64,000 nt of DNA, taken from contig MU839147.1 in the NCBI GenBank assembly GCA_030685235.1, positions 1-64,000 of the forward strand. The letters are read 5' to 3'. Both the position numbers and the translations under genes were made by a program. Of the stretch, positions 1-12,790 are shown piece after piece. Below the pieces are notes generated by a model. That model worked only from the letters and a program-made list of their open reading frames with translations, was not told the origin of the DNA and searched no databases. Numbering within the stretch: the first letter of the stretch is position 1; each line of letters opens with the position of its first letter. This DNA comes from Copromyces sp. CBS 386.78. Its lineage: Eukaryota; Ascomycota; Sordariomycetes; Sordariales; Sordariaceae.

Positions 1-2159
1 GCTAAGGTACGCTAAGGGGAGGCTAATGGATGCGTGTGAGATTATTGGTCCAAAAAAAAAATTAAAGTGGAGGAGCAGTGTATGAAGACATTGAGAGCAG
101 TGCGAAAAGACTTTCTCTTAATTAAGGCGGCAATATAATAAACTTTAATTTTATATCCGTTATTAATATTACTATACGCAATATAATTTTATAAGAGATT
201 TTCGAATATTATATAAAGATTAGTACGTATACCCGTTACGGTTATAAGAATTATTTTTCGGCCGCTTACTGTAGCTGTATTAATTTTAATAAGGATCCCC
301 CTATTTTTACTCGTAGTAGTCGTAGTAGTCGTAATAGTAGTGGAAGTAGTAATAGAAGCGGTAGTAAGGGCGGTAATAATAATAATTCCACTCCTTAGTA
401 GGGCTAGCATAATTACGGCTAATAGGGTTATAATTAGTAGAGCTACAGCTAGTAATATTAAATTAACGCTATAAATACTTAAATAATTAATAATAACGCT
501 ATAGCGCCGTAATATTAGTAAGCCCTAATCCCCGCGTATATCCCTAGCTTCGTCGGCCCTATTTAGGGTAATAAAATTAATTATATCAATTAGTAGGGAA
601 ATATATAATTTCTAAATTAAATTGCAATTAGAAATAATTATTTATAAAATAGATACAGAAGGAAGAAGGTAATATCTTTATATAGTTAAATATAATTAAA
701 ATTTATAAATCTTTTATAAATAGTTATTATAAATACTTTAATTTATTAAACTTCTTTATTTAATTATCCGATAAATTATATAAAGTATATTATTTAAGCC
801 TAATCGATAGCAGTTATACTACCCTAAACTTTATTAATAAACGTTTCGTTTATTATTACTATTTCCCCTTTTTTAAATTTATAAACCCTAAAATCCTATA
901 CTTCGCTAACGGAAGTCCCGCCAAGGGTAATATTACCTATTTTATAAGAATTACAATAAAGATAAGCTATTATTACAAAATTATTAATCTACTTATTTAC
1001 GATTTAACGGAGGATAATCCTATTATTTTAAATTATTTATAATTAGTTTATTATTCGCTAAATATTTTATAGCTTTATAATTCGCTTTAATTTACTATAA
1101 CTTACGAAGAATATAATTATTTCCTAAAGGGGATCCCTAATAATAAGCGGGAAGCCCTAGTAGCAAGCCCGGTTGCCCAATTTAACGTAGCGAATTTAAC
1201 GTTTAAGAAGGCTATGTACGAAGAGGTCTTAGATAAGGGTAAGCCTAATATTAAATTATAAGCGGATACCCTTTACCGTATTTCTATTTCTACGATTATA
1301 AAACGAGCGGCCCGCTAGTAGTTTAATTATTTTTAAGATTAGATTACTTACCGTTTAAAAACTTCTACAATTAATAAAATACTAACGGGCCCTAATTAAA
1401 CTATTATATTTAACGCCGTCTTTTTTAGCGTAATTCCCCCTCTTCTACTATAGATAGTCCTAATACCTTACTAGGTAGTTAGAGGATTCTATACTATTGC
1501 CGTAAATTATTAAATTTAAATCCATCGCCTTTATATCCTAATAAGTCCTATTAACTTTAACGATATTAAGGAATTATCCGCCGCCGCCTTTAATTAATTG
1601 GTAGAAAAGTATAACCTCTAAATTATTTATACTATAAGGGCTAATATAGCCGAAAATATTAAACGTATATTAGAAGAAGATAAATTAGTAAAAGAATATA
1701 GTATTTTAAACCTGTGCACTTTTAATAATAAACTTACCCTAAAAATAATTAAAAAAATATTAATAGGTAGAGGATAAAAATATAAAAAGTTTTTCGGCAA
1801 TAATTTCCACCGCTAAATCGACGGTTTAGTAGGTAAGGGTAATATAACTATTTTAAAAGCTGTTAAAGTCTCTAACTTTATTAAAATTAATAATACAAAT
1901 AACGATTTTCCCCGGTACGAAGATACTATCAATTAGTACTTCGCTACTAATAGTATTACTTTATATAAAATTACTTTAGAAAATATTATTAAATTTTATA
2001 AGAAAGCCGATAAACCCCTTAAAATTAATATATAAATTTAAATTAAATTACTTCGATAATATTAGTATTATACAAATACTTTCCGTTAAGAGGGAACTAA
2101 AACCTTTCCTCCTTATTATTCTTACGACTTTAAAATTGAATTCCATTCGGGAATTATAC

Positions 2160-3420
2160 CCCTAACCGTTCGCAGACGCCCTTTCAACTTCGACAAATTT
2201 AATATAATTAAAAAGTAGATCAATAATATACTATAGAAGAAGTTTATCCAACCGTTATAATTAGAAGTATTTGCTCTAATCCTTTTAATAAAGAAATTAG
2301 GAGGAGGAGTTTGTATTTATATAAATTATTATAATATTAATAATATTACTTTAAAATTACGATATCTGTTATTACTAATTAAAGAAACTTTTAACGCGAT
2401 TTGTTGTACTAAGGTTTTTATTAAGTTCGACATTATTATTACTTTTAACCGCATCCACGTTAAGGAGGGGTACGAATAGCTTATAATTTTTATAATACAG
2501 TTTAATTTATTTAAATTATTAGTAATTCTATTTGGTTTATAAGGCGCCTTCGGGGCTTTTTAGAATTATATTAATAATATTCTTTACAACGTTTTCGACG
2601 TTTACGCAACCGTTTATTTCGATAATATTCTAATTTATTCCGATAATATTAAGGATTATAAGCGGTATATTAACAATATCTTCGATCGGCTAGTTAAGGC
2701 AGGCCTTAGCGTTAATATTAATAAGTACGAGTTTTATATAATACAAATAAAGTATTTAGGCCTTATTATTATACCGGGAAGTATTAAAATAGATTTAGAA
2801 AAGGTTAAGGCCGTTACCGATTAAATAATTCCCTAATTTAAAAAGTCCTTATAGTTTTTTTTAAATTTCGTAAATTTTTACCGCTATTTTATTAAAAATT
2901 TTTCAATAATAGCGGGACCGTTATACGAATTTACGAAGAAAAATATTATATAGTTTTGGTCTACTACGTATAACTCTACTTTCAAAGCTTTAAAACGGGC
3001 TTTTACTAGCGGGCCTATATTGAAAATCTACAATTAGTCTAAGAAAACGGTAATTGAAATAGACGCCTCCAATTGGGCTATAGGAGGTATTCTCTTTTAA
3101 TACGGTAATAATAACGTTCTTTACCTAGTCGCCTACTTTTTATCTAAGTATACGGTTTAAAAATATAATTATAATATATATAATAAAGAGTTACTTACTA
3201 TTATTAAAATATTAGAAGAATAGAGACTAGAATTCGAAGGAGTTTAATAACCTTTCGATATTTTAACGGATTATAAAAATCTCTAGACCTTTATAATTAA
3301 TAAATAATTTACTTAATATTATATAAAGTAGTCCTAATTCCTATTGCAGTTTAATTTTTTAATTAAATATACCCTAAGGCCGTAGAACTTTCGCCCTAAT
3401 ACCTTAAACCGCAAACCTAA
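2160..3420 (+). pseudogene. Element A reverse transcriptase and RNase H (RIP-dead)
   Basis: Plus-strand translation shows the gypsy reverse transcriptase landmarks: LLIKKLGGGVCIYINYYNINN-like text near 2,275, a degenerate palm motif, and YFDNILIYSDN at about 2,615-2,650, where the second catalytic Asp of YxDD is now Asn. This is followed by the expected conserved leucine-rich stretch and an RNase H that keeps the text IEIDASNWAIGGIL near 3,055. Many TAG/TAA codons interrupt the frame, all explicable as CAG/CAA/TGG hit by RIP. It is non-functional. Confidence 0.85.
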
Positions 3421-3479
3421 CGATCGCTCTACTAATACCGACGATAATTATTTAGTAGCCCGCTAGCGGGTACTCTTAA

Positions 3480-4791
3480 ATCCCGTATAGTTTGAAAACG
3501 GTTGCTTCGACCCCTTAAATTTCACCCTCCGCTTAATAAGCAATTACAATAATAAATTTATTAATAATATTATTTTAAATAGTTACGAAACTTCAATTTT
3601 CTTTTAAAAGGTCGTTTCTTATCTATTAGATCCTACTTATAAATAATAAACCCCTAGTATTAAAAAAGTATTTTACAAAATATTCGCGGAATATTAAATA
3701 ATTAGTAACGGAATAATTAAATAGCGTAATAAAGTTATTATCAATCCTTATAATAAAGAACTTTAATTCGTTTTAATTAGCCGTTAATATAATTCCCCTA
3801 GCGTAGGATACCTTAGCCGCAATATAATTTATAACCTTCTTTAATACGATTTCTATTAGGAGGGAATAATTTATAATATTAAAGTTTTCTATAAAGGTTA
3901 TTTCCCTTGCGCTAAGACGAAATTTTTAAAACGAGGATCTACTAACCTACTTAAACCTTTTAAAGTTTTATTCGTATTATAGAAAGATATTTCTATTAAT
4001 TATATCACTCTACTACCTCTAAACGTTTATTTTAATTAAATTTTTAAATATATAGCCGTCGTCGTTAACCGATTAACTAAAATGCGTTATTATATCCTAA
4101 CAATTACTTTAAAGGTTAAAGAACTAATTAATCGTTTTATTAACCGAATATACTACCTTTATAGCTTACTAGATATAATTCTTTCTAATCGTAGCACGTA
4201 ATTTATTTTACGTTTTTAGAATATTCTATATAAATAGTTAGCCGTTACCCGCAAATTAACCTCCGCTTTCTACCCTTAAATTAACGCTTAAATAGAGTAT
4301 ATTAACGTAGAGATAGAATAGTTCCTTCGTCTTTATATTAATTAAGCACAAATTAACTAGGCTAAATAGCTACCCCTCGTTAAATTTATAAGTAATAATA
4401 CGACTTCTTTATCCATAAATATCTTTCCCTTTTTTACTAATTACAATTTCTATTTTCGAATAAGTATTAAGCTACGTACCTTACCGTACCTAAATTTATT
4501 ACCCGCCTAGTTAAAAGAATACTATAAGGCTAACGAATTGGCTAATTATTTTTAAACGATCTAGGATTTCGTATTATAGTAAATACGACGTACTTAAGTA
4601 CAGTACGAAAATAACGCTAACTATTACCGAATCGACTCCCCTAAATATAAGGAGGGGGATTTAATATTCTTTAATACAACTAACCTCGCTAACGGCCGTC
4701 CGATATTAAAATTTTACTTCCGATAGGAAGGCCTATTTAAAATTATACGAGCGGAGTCTTATACAATTTATTTCGCCCTACCCTCGAATAT
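3480..4791 (+). pseudogene. Element A integrase, 5' part (RIP-dead)
   Basis: The plus-strand frame continues from RNase H into an integrase with recognisable text: VVNRLTKMRYY near 4,060 (around the first catalytic Asp, here Asn), LSNRSTQF near 4,185 and TSAFYPQ near 4,260, all usual in gypsy integrases. It ends at LPSNI, where element B enters. The rest of the conserved sequence (K-x-x-P-I-F-x-x-S) is found 7.5 kb downstream at 12,363, on the far side of B. Confidence 0.8.
4787..4791. repeat. Target site duplication of element B, left copy (AATAT)
   Basis: AATAT lies directly before TGTAAAGGG, the left LTR end. The same five bases directly follow the right LTR end at 12,357. A 5-bp duplication is normal for Ty3/gypsy integrase. 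Confidence 0.85.
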
Positions 4792-5099
4792 TGTAAAGGG
4801 ACAGCAGAGCGATACGCAGGTGCTGGCTAGAAGGTAATCTATTAAGGTTCTACGAGGGGAAAAGGGGGGGAGGAAGACTGGCCCGCAGGGCGGTCTGGCC
4901 ACCTATCCTTTTATGGCCGCGTGCAATATAGATGCCTAGCTGCCTAAGGCAGTATATAGAATCTCGTAGAGGGTAGAAGAACCCCGAGGGTACTCGAAAG
5001 GTATGCCGGAGGCCTGCCGGCTTGGCGTACGTTACCGTACCGGCACTAATCTAGCTAACCGTATACTAGATACCAATACTAGGCGCTAGACCTATAACA
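4792..5099 (-). repeat. Element B left LTR (3' LTR)
   Basis: This 308-bp copy begins TGTAAAGGGACAGCAG and ends CTATAACA on the plus strand. It aligns base for base, without length change, with 12,050-12,357. The two differ mainly by CA/TA and TG/TA exchanges. In the first half this copy keeps the unmutated bases; in the second half it is the more mutated copy. Confidence 0.9.
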
Positions 5100-5118
5100 T
5101 TAGCCCCCCCCTTCTCTA
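5100..5118 (-). other. Element B polypurine tract
   Basis: Read on the minus strand the bases are GCTAGAGAAGGGGGGGGCTA, immediately before the LTR start TGTTATAGG. A purine run in this place primes plus-strand DNA synthesis in LTR retrotransposons. Confidence 0.7.
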
Positions 5119-5119
5119 G

Positions 5120-6330
5120 CTACAAATACGTTACGTAAACTATACTTATTATTTATATTAACTAAATTTCACACCTCTTCTAGATTTATTCCCTCTCTCT
5201 CTCTTACTCCCTATCAACAACTATAACTATAGTGTCAATATACCCTCGCCTAAATATCCTTCCCTACCTAATATTTTATTAGCTTTATTACTAATCCTTC
5301 GCTATCTCCCGAATACTTCGAAAACTTAAAATTCGTTATTCTAACTTATTCTTATTAATTAATATACTATTTAATTTATTTCCTAATTTTAACCCCTTTA
5401 GGTTCCGCCCTATTACGCCCGCGCCCTATATATTCGAAATAGTCGCTATTGTACCGCCGCCGTTTAGCACTAGGAAGTCCGCCCGCGCCGCTATTATTAG
5501 AGTAACGCCGTAGTAGTACTTTAAATATATAAACGTTAGGGACGCTAACGCTTACGTACCTATAAAGGGCCGGGACTATTATACGCCCTACCTTAAAGCT
5601 AAAGAGGCTAATATTTACTATACTTAGCCCCTTACTGTCTAAGAGCGGTATACCGCTTAATTAGTATATGGCTACCCCGTTAATAAAGGTACTACAGCGG
5701 AGACCTATAATTTCTTCCGGAAAATAGTGGTAATTGTCCGCTATTCAAATGAATTAGAAAAGGATAGCCTCGCTATTAAGTAAATAGCCCTATAGATTTT
5801 AAATCGTTCTTATATTTATATTTTTTAAAGATACTGTTTATAAAAATTTTAGTTATTCTACGGAGGTTGAACCGCCTACCGCTGCTACTTTAATTGCTGC
5901 TGTAGTACTTTTAATTATAGTTCTGGTAAATTTTAAGTTTATACTTTCTACCGCCCTAATAGAAGTATAATAGATTCTAAGTAAATTAGAGGAGGAGTTT
6001 CGCTCCTTCCGTACTAATTGGAGTAATTAGGCTAGTTCTTAAGCCCTTATTTTCGCCGAACTTTCCTGTACTGGCCGTAAGGCCGCCGCCGCCGCTAAAA
6101 TTACCGTTGAGAACGCTATTACCGCTACTTAGTCTACTACTACTACCGCCGAATCTATAGTAGCTACTGCCCTAAATACCGTTGCGGGTATTAATATTAT
6201 TATTTTCGGATTCGAATCCCGTTTTACTAGGTTCGATTCCTAATTTAACGTTATTAGTAATAAAGTTGTAGTGCTAGGTATCCGCGCCTCTAGGTTCGAA
6301 TCTTAATATATTATTGGTCGGTCGATTTTC
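5120..6330. other. Internal part of element B, unassigned
   Basis: RIP-rich DNA inside element B, downstream of pol on the element's own strand. The plus strand can be read as protein-like text with few stops around 5,530-5,760, but I do not recognise a domain. It could be an antisense or extra frame of the element, or a further nested fragment. Confidence 0.4.
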
Positions 6331-6339
6331 GGCCAAGTT

Positions 6340-6712
6340 TTAGTTCGCTTTAATAAATTGGAAAAGAAGGAGAGGGAGAGGGAAAGGAAGGAATATAGGG
6401 TAGTAAAAGTAGAAGGGGAGGATAATAATAATGGTTTAGGGCCCGATATTTGTATTTAATTAATAGAGTTATGTAGAAGTATAGTTGGAAATATTAGTAT
6501 TACTACCGTTAGGCCGGAGGAGGAAATAGGGGTAGAATATAGGGTAGAGGAATTAGAAGAGGAATTTAAAAAGACTGAAAAGAAGAAGAAGATTAAAAAA
6601 AGAATTTGTTTTACTGGTATAAACGAAGAGGAGGAGGCTGAAGAAGAGATTCCTATTAAGAAGAAGAAGTGGCCTGCCCGCCGGGCTAAAAAGTTTTCGG
6701 CTTTTATGCTCT
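6340..6712 (+). other. Purine-rich stretch with an open plus-strand frame inside element B
   Basis: About 370 bases are strongly biased to A and G on the plus strand. They translate to a highly charged sequence rich in Glu, Lys and Arg (runs such as EEEEAEEE, KKTEKKKK, KKKK) with almost no RIP-type stops, unlike its surroundings. Purine bias with few CpA sites can by itself protect a frame from RIP stops, so a coding role is not shown. No family recognised. Confidence 0.35.
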
Positions 6713-6719
6713 AGGTATT

Positions 6720-9700
6720 AGAGAATTTCGATAATATTATAAAGTTGGGCTTTAATTTATTTATTTTAAAGGAAACCCCTTAATTAAATTATTTTACCCG
6801 GCCTTTATACCCTTTCTTTAATGCTACTAATATTAATTAGTCTCCCTTCCGTTTAATTTTATCCTTTGTAAATTAATCCGCTAGTCTGTCGTTAATTTGA
6901 ATATTTCCGTACTTCTTTTTAAAGGTTTTTAGTGCTTTAAATTTTATAAAGTCCTCTAGAGGATATTATAAAGGTTTATAATACCCTACCTACTTTACTA
7001 GTATTTTTCTATTCGTTAGTAAATTGTTTATATATAATATTTCCTTTACGAAATACTTTTTTTTACCCTCTATTAGGATTAGCGGAAATTAATAGTTTAT
7101 AATTACTTACCCCAGTAAAGGGTTATTTATAGCCCTCCGGAAGAAATTAATATAAAAAATATTATAAATATTATTCGGTAAATTAATAAATTTTATAACT
7201 AATAAGGAGAGGATTTGAAAAATAGTATATTTAATGTATAATTAATTAAATTTATTTTTTAATTTAGGGGATACGTAATTTTTAAAGTTTAATTAGATTT
7301 TATCGCCAATTTAGAAACGTTTAACGGGTCGGCGAATATAGTTAGTATACTTTTTTTATTCCTAGGTTACTACGGTTATAGTAGTTTAATAAATATTTAT
7401 AATTTGTAATAATCTTTTAATAAAATACTAAGTTTGGACGTCCGCCGGAATACGAGAATCTCTAGCCGATTCGGGGGTGATTAATATTATAGTTTCGGGG
7501 TTGAAATTATATACGGCGAAGAAAGGAGATATATTGATAGATGTATTAATATAATTATTAATCGCTAATTAGGCTATTGGATACTATTCGTACTAATTGT
7601 TTTAAGCCTAATTAATATAGGCTCTTAAAAAGGTTTAAACTTCTTAGTTTATTTTTTTGGGATTATTATTAGTTTAAGGGTAGTATACTATATTTAATAA
7701 TTGCTTAATACTTAGTAGTTTATAAAATTTTCTTTAAAACTGTTCGGTTTAATTAGAACTTCGGTTGTTAACGATTGATTATAATCAGCTGTAATATTGG
7801 ACGAAGCAATTTAAAAATTTCTTAGTATAGGTCTTTATATTTATTAATAGTATAGGCTTTAGAATAATATTCTTATTAAAGTAGTCTTTAATAACTAGAA
7901 GATAGGTATTACTTCCTAATTCTAGGAAGTTGGTAATAAAATTTATTTAAATATTGCGGAAAAATTAGTTAAGGATTGGTAGAGGTTGTAAGAATCCTCT
8001 CTATTAATTTTTTTAATATTTAATTAAATTGTAAATATAGTAATTGTAGAGGAATTAGCGTACGTATACGTTTAGTAGCGGCTAGTAGAAGTATTAGGTA
8101 AGAGTTATTATAGTACTTTTTCTACTTAAGTGCTTTAAAGTTTAAAAATTGTGGGTAATTTGGATAATCTTGGTGCGGAAGGTATTAAATTCCTTATTAT
8201 AGTTGGAGAGTTTTACGGCTTCGGATTCGGTAGTTATAGGGCTCCCGGGAATTTAGAGTTTATTCTTATATTATAGCCGACCTATATTATTTATTAAGTA
8301 ATCTACAATTTAAAATCGTAATTTTATAAAGGAAAAATCCTGTTCGTTACCTTTAATTATTTAGAATACTTATTAGTAGAAGGAGTCTTTTATAACGGTA
8401 GTATCTTAAAATTATTGTAAATCCGGATTTTTAAATATTTATATACCCTTCTTCGCTGCTAGTACGGGAGCCCGAATCCCTATTATTGAAATCCGTACGT
8501 AATTTTATAGTATAGAATCGGGGATAAATTAAAGGTTTTAAACTTCTCGATCGTCGTCGGTAGGCTGGTTTTAATTGTAGTAAGATAGGGCGTTTAGGAC
8601 TACCGCTTCCTTACCCGAGCGGTATTAGAATTTAAAATTGAAGTGGGAGAGATATTTAACTTATTAAGCTTATCGTTCGGAAAGGTACTACCGGGTTATA
8701 AAGTATTCTAAATTTCGATAATTAATAAGGATAGTAAAAATTTTGCAACTACGGAATTCCGCTTGCTACTCCTTCAGGCACTTAATAATAATGAGCATCT
8801 CCTTATTGTAAATAGGGTAATTATATTTAATTAAAACCAATTTCTTAGAATAAAAGGTAATGACTTTCCGCTAATTATTAACTTTTTAAGTAAAATAACT
8901 ACTTAGGGCGAACCTATTATAATTAATCTTTAGAAATATCGGGCAGTCTAAATTCTACTCTATAAGGATCGGTGCCTATATAAATAAAATCTTTAATAAC
9001 TAGAAGGCCTCCTCGTAAATAGTTGTCTATTCGAACGTTACCCTTTTACTTATTAATATTATAAATAGTATTATAATTGCGGAAAAGTTTAATATAAATA
9101 TTTAGTAGTAGTTAACGAAGCTAAGGAAGTTACGGACGCTTTTTTAAGAGATTAGAGCCGCCTATTCGAAAATTGCCTTAACCTTATTTAGATTAGTTTA
9201 AATACCTACGCTCGTATAAATAATAAAACTTAAATATTTAACCTTTTTTATAACGAACTCGTATTTATTTAGGTCGAAGTAAAGGCTAGCATCCTGAAGG
9301 CGTTCCAAAACTAGCCGGACCTTTTCTATATAATCCTCCTTAAATTTATCCGTAAAAATCAAAACGTTGTCTATATAAACCGAATAAAAGCTGTCCAAAT
9401 AATCGCCTAATATACTATTAATATACCGTTAAAAGGCGGCTAGAGCACTACAAAGACCGAACGGTACTACTAACTATTCGAATAATCTATATTTAGTCCG
9501 AAATATTATTTTATATTCCTTTCCCTCCGCTATACGGATCTTATAAAATGCTTGTACTATATCGACCTTTAAATACTATATTATACCCTTTAATACTTTA
9601 AAATTTTTATAGATAAGCGGTAGGGGGTAGCGATTAATGTATATAATAGTATTAAAAGCCTGGTAATTATAGTAGAACCGGAGGCCGCTGCTAGGCTTCT

Positions 9701-9960
9701 AGACGAAAAGTACTGGAATACCGGCTTTAGAATTACTAGTTCGGATAAATCCTTTATCTAATAAGTCCTATAATATCTTTTTAAATACTAAGAATTCTTT
9801 TCGAAATATATTATATAGTAGGCCGTATAGAAGGGGGATATCTTTACTGTCGAAACCCTTCTTAAACTCTATTTTTAGATTAATACTTGGTTTATATTTA
9901 TTAAACCGGTCGGCCTCTTACTTCCGGAATAAGAGTAAGAAATCCTAGAATTCCCGGGGG
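6720..9960 (-). pseudogene. Element B reverse transcriptase, RNase H and downstream pol (RIP-dead)
   Basis: On the minus strand a 66-codon open piece (9,198-9,398) reads as gypsy reverse transcriptase: YIDNVLIF with the second catalytic Asp changed to Asn, then YFDLNKYEFV and VKYLSFII. Upstream pol text lies at 9.4-9.95 kb. The RNase H and integrase expected below 9.15 kb are too decayed for motif-level calls. The frame is broken throughout. Confidence 0.75.
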
Positions 9961-10849
9961 ATAACCTGCTGGAATTCTTCGTTAATACGGACTTTTTTAA
10001 GGGTTAGAGCTTTTTTGATGTCTTTTATTATAATGGTAAAAATAGAGGTGTTTATAATATTTTAGCCGTACTTCTTTTTAATATGCTTATATATACTAAC
10101 GAAAGTAGTAATAATAATGTAGACCGCTCCCTTAAACTCCTATAGTATTAAGGAAGGCTTGAACCTTCCTAAGTCGATATAATCGACCTAAAATTCCGTA
10201 GCCCCGTACTAAAAACGTTTCTTATACGGGATAGAATATACTTTATTAATTGTAAGCTAGGGCTTACCTAAAATAATAAGGTATTCTAGCTTTAGAACGA
10301 TATAAATACAAATAAAGGAAACTTTCCTTTATAATTCGAAAAGAAAATAGGCAATGCTTTAAATAGTTACGCCCTCTATAGTAGCTAAAGCACCCCGGAC
10401 TTGCCAGCCTAGGATAGGAATAATAGGGATTTAGAGATTTTTAACGATATCTTTACTAATTGCGGCGAAATACTAGTACCCTTTATCGATAAAGATGTAA
10501 AATAAGTTTATAAAATTAATAATAATTAGTATTAAAGTAGGTTCTATTTCTATTTATAATTTAAATTCTTCTATTTTATTTAATACTTTGGGGGAAGGCT
10601 CCGGTACCTAACTTTATACTAGAACTACTCTTTTCCCTACTCTATATCAGAAGTATTTAAAATTTCCTTAGTATCTTCCTTATCTTTTAATAAAGAGGCA
10701 ATTTAAATAACCTAAATACAGATACCCTTATTACTTTAAAGATTAATAATTAGAAAATAGGGGCACTTAATAATTATATACCTAAAGGCCCCGTAGCGGA
10801 TATAACGGCCCTCCACTTTATACTTATTACGCTCCTCTTAGGAGACTTA

Positions 10850-11990
10850 TTTAGTTCGACCTCTCTATTAGGGGGAAGAATTTCTACTATAGGCTCTACA
10901 AGTGCTGCGAATATTAATTATAATTATAATAATATTTTTATTAGCATTATATTGAAACTTAGAGGACGAACTGGAAGTAGCGCCTTAAAATTATTATTAA
11001 ATACTAGAACGATCCGAACTGTTAATAATAAGTAAGTAGGCTATAGAGCGTCGGTTTCGATTACTATTATTACGGAAAAAAGTTTAGTAAAAAGTTTAGA
11101 ATTTTCTAATTTTTTCGTACTTATAGGCGATATTCTAAAGCTATTCTACGTAGGTTAAATAATCGTTAAAGAACTCAACTGTAAAAAAATAATTACTAAA
11201 TTTCTTATTAATAGTATAGCGTAGAAAATTAAATTTAATTCGGTTATCCTAACTATAACTACTAAACTTTAAAAATTTATTTTTAAAATTGGTATAAAAT
11301 TCTAAAAACAGTTCACCATCCTTCTACCGTATTTTAATAAAGTTATTGAAGGCTTAGTCTTATATATATCGGGTGCCGAAAATCTGTCGAATTTATTCGA
11401 ACAATTCGGCCGGGTTTTCTTAACCTGTAAAAATTCGGTATATTTAATACCCTTCGAATTGCTATTACTTTTCGTTAGGTAGGGTATTGAGGATTTCGAT
11501 CTACGCTACCTCTATATTAATACGGAAACCCTTTTTAAAGTCGGTATTATAAGTCTTAACGAATTTATTATAGTAGAATATAAAGGTATTTAATTTACTG
11601 TCCTACTTAAGGAATTCGAAAAATTTACGCTAGTAGGGTCTAGAATCCTCATTCGAAGAAGAAGAATCGTTTCCAAACTTCTCCTTACCTTTGCTATAGT
11701 CCTTCTTACTATTAGAATCCTATTTAATAGGAAAATCGAATATAGGTTTGAAAGTAGGTTAGGAAAAAGAAGAAAAGGGAATAATCGACTTAACTTTATT
11801 CTTAAATTCGGGATTCGTTTATAGAGTACGTATAAGCGAGCCGAATAGGCCGGTAGCGTTAGTACCGTCGGTATTTTCGGTAGTGTCTCTAGCTCCCTCG
11901 GTAGGAGGCTAGGGATCGTAATATTCTTCTATATTAATATTAGTATTATTGTCGTTCGGTACGGTAAAAATAATTATTCTAATACTAATA
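10850..11990 (-). pseudogene. Element B gag-like region (RIP-dead)
   Basis: Minus-strand translation from about 11,950 gives an acidic, Asn/Thr-rich start, a Lys-rich patch and then a capsid-like helical region with several TAA/TAG stops. Position right after the 5' LTR (12,050-12,357) and before pol fits gag. A zinc knuckle could not be confirmed. Confidence 0.55.
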
Positions 11991-12049
11991 TATTACCGCG
12001 TTTATAATTGTAAGTAATCCTTCCTTCTAGTAGGTAGGGTAGAACCTAA

Positions 12050-12357
12050 TATAAGGGGATAGTAGAGCGATACGTAGGTATTAATTAGAAAGTAATTTAT
12101 TAAAATTCTACGAGGGGAAAAGGGGGGGAGGAAAACTAGCCCGCAGGGCGGTCTAGCCACTTATCCTTTTATAACCGCGTATAGTATAGATGCCTAGTTG
12201 CTTGAAGTAGTATATAGAATTTCGTGGAGGGTGGAGGAACCCCGAGGGTGCTCGAGAGGTGTGCCGGGGGCCTACCGGCTTGGCGTGCGTTGCCGTGCCG
12301 GCACTAGTCTGGCTAACCGTGTGCCAGATGCTAGTACTGGGCGCTAGACCCATGACA
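12050..12357 (-). repeat. Element B right LTR (5' LTR)
   Basis: This 308-bp partner of 4,792-5,099 ends CCCATGACA. Its right half (from about 12,225) keeps many CA and TG dinucleotides that are TA in the left LTR, while its left half is the more mutated copy. The minus-strand reading should carry the element promoter and transcript start. Confidence 0.9.
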
Positions 12358-12362
12358 AATAT
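12358..12362. repeat. Target site duplication of element B, right copy (AATAT)
   Basis: AATAT directly follows the LTR end ATGACA and matches the five bases before the left LTR. After it the plus-strand frame of element A resumes (aaa gta cgc read as ATA AAG TAC GCC when joined to the left side). Confidence 0.85.
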
Positions 12363-12790
12363 AAAGTACGCCCCTATCTTTTATATTTCTATAGTTTAGC
12401 CTTAGATCGGTAAAGGCCTCCTTAACTAAAATACTTTAATAAATATTAAAATAAATAACGGAAGAGTTATAATCCGTATAAATAATTATAAGGAATATAC
12501 CGAGTAAAATTTCGAAAAATTTATCGATTACGCCTAATTAGGTAATAATACTTATTAATATTATTACGTATAATAGAAAAGCGATTACTAACCGACTTAG
12601 GAACTTAAAGCTAACGTTATTAATTACAAGGAAATAATCCTACGCTTCTATAAGGAAAATCCCGATAAACTAGTACTTCCCAAAATACGGTAATAGCCCG
12701 AGTATATTACTAATATTATTTCCGAAGCCCCCGAGGCCGCTCCTAAACCCCCTAGACGGCGTTCCGCCCGCTTAATACGCCGCAATTACA
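12363..12790 (+). pseudogene. Element A integrase tail and chromodomain (RIP-dead)
   Basis: Joined in frame to the sequence before element B, it reads LPSNI then KYAPIFYISIVQP, the usual gypsy integrase tail (L-P-x-x-x-K-x-x-P-x-F-H-x-S). About 12,480-12,690 has chromodomain spacing, with QYY and a PT-x-E/Q element followed by RFYKENPDK. A basic PPRRRSARLIRR tail follows near 12,745. Chromodomains on integrases target chromoviruses to heterochromatin. Stops are RIP-type. Confidence 0.75.

Larger units (their letters stand above)
4792..12357 (-). mobile_element. Element B: full-length Ty3/gypsy retrotransposon nested in A
   Basis: The element is 7,566 bp. It is bounded by two direct 308-bp LTRs (4,792-5,099 and 12,050-12,357) with TG...CA ends (RIP-altered on the right copy) and flanked by AATAT on both sides. 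Minus-strand translation gives gag-like text from about 11,950 downward, protease/reverse transcriptase around 9.9-9.0 kb and further pol sequence below. A purine tract beside the left LTR on the minus strand (AGAGAAGGGGGGGGCTAA) is the expected polypurine tract, so transcription ran right to left. All frames are broken. The 5.1-6.7 kb part is not clearly pol. Confidence 0.9.

Noticed and set aside
189..410. 73-codon minus-strand frame with Thr/Ile runs near the left edge
   Set aside because: Low-complexity product of a trinucleotide-rich AT stretch inside the RIP island; no conserved text.
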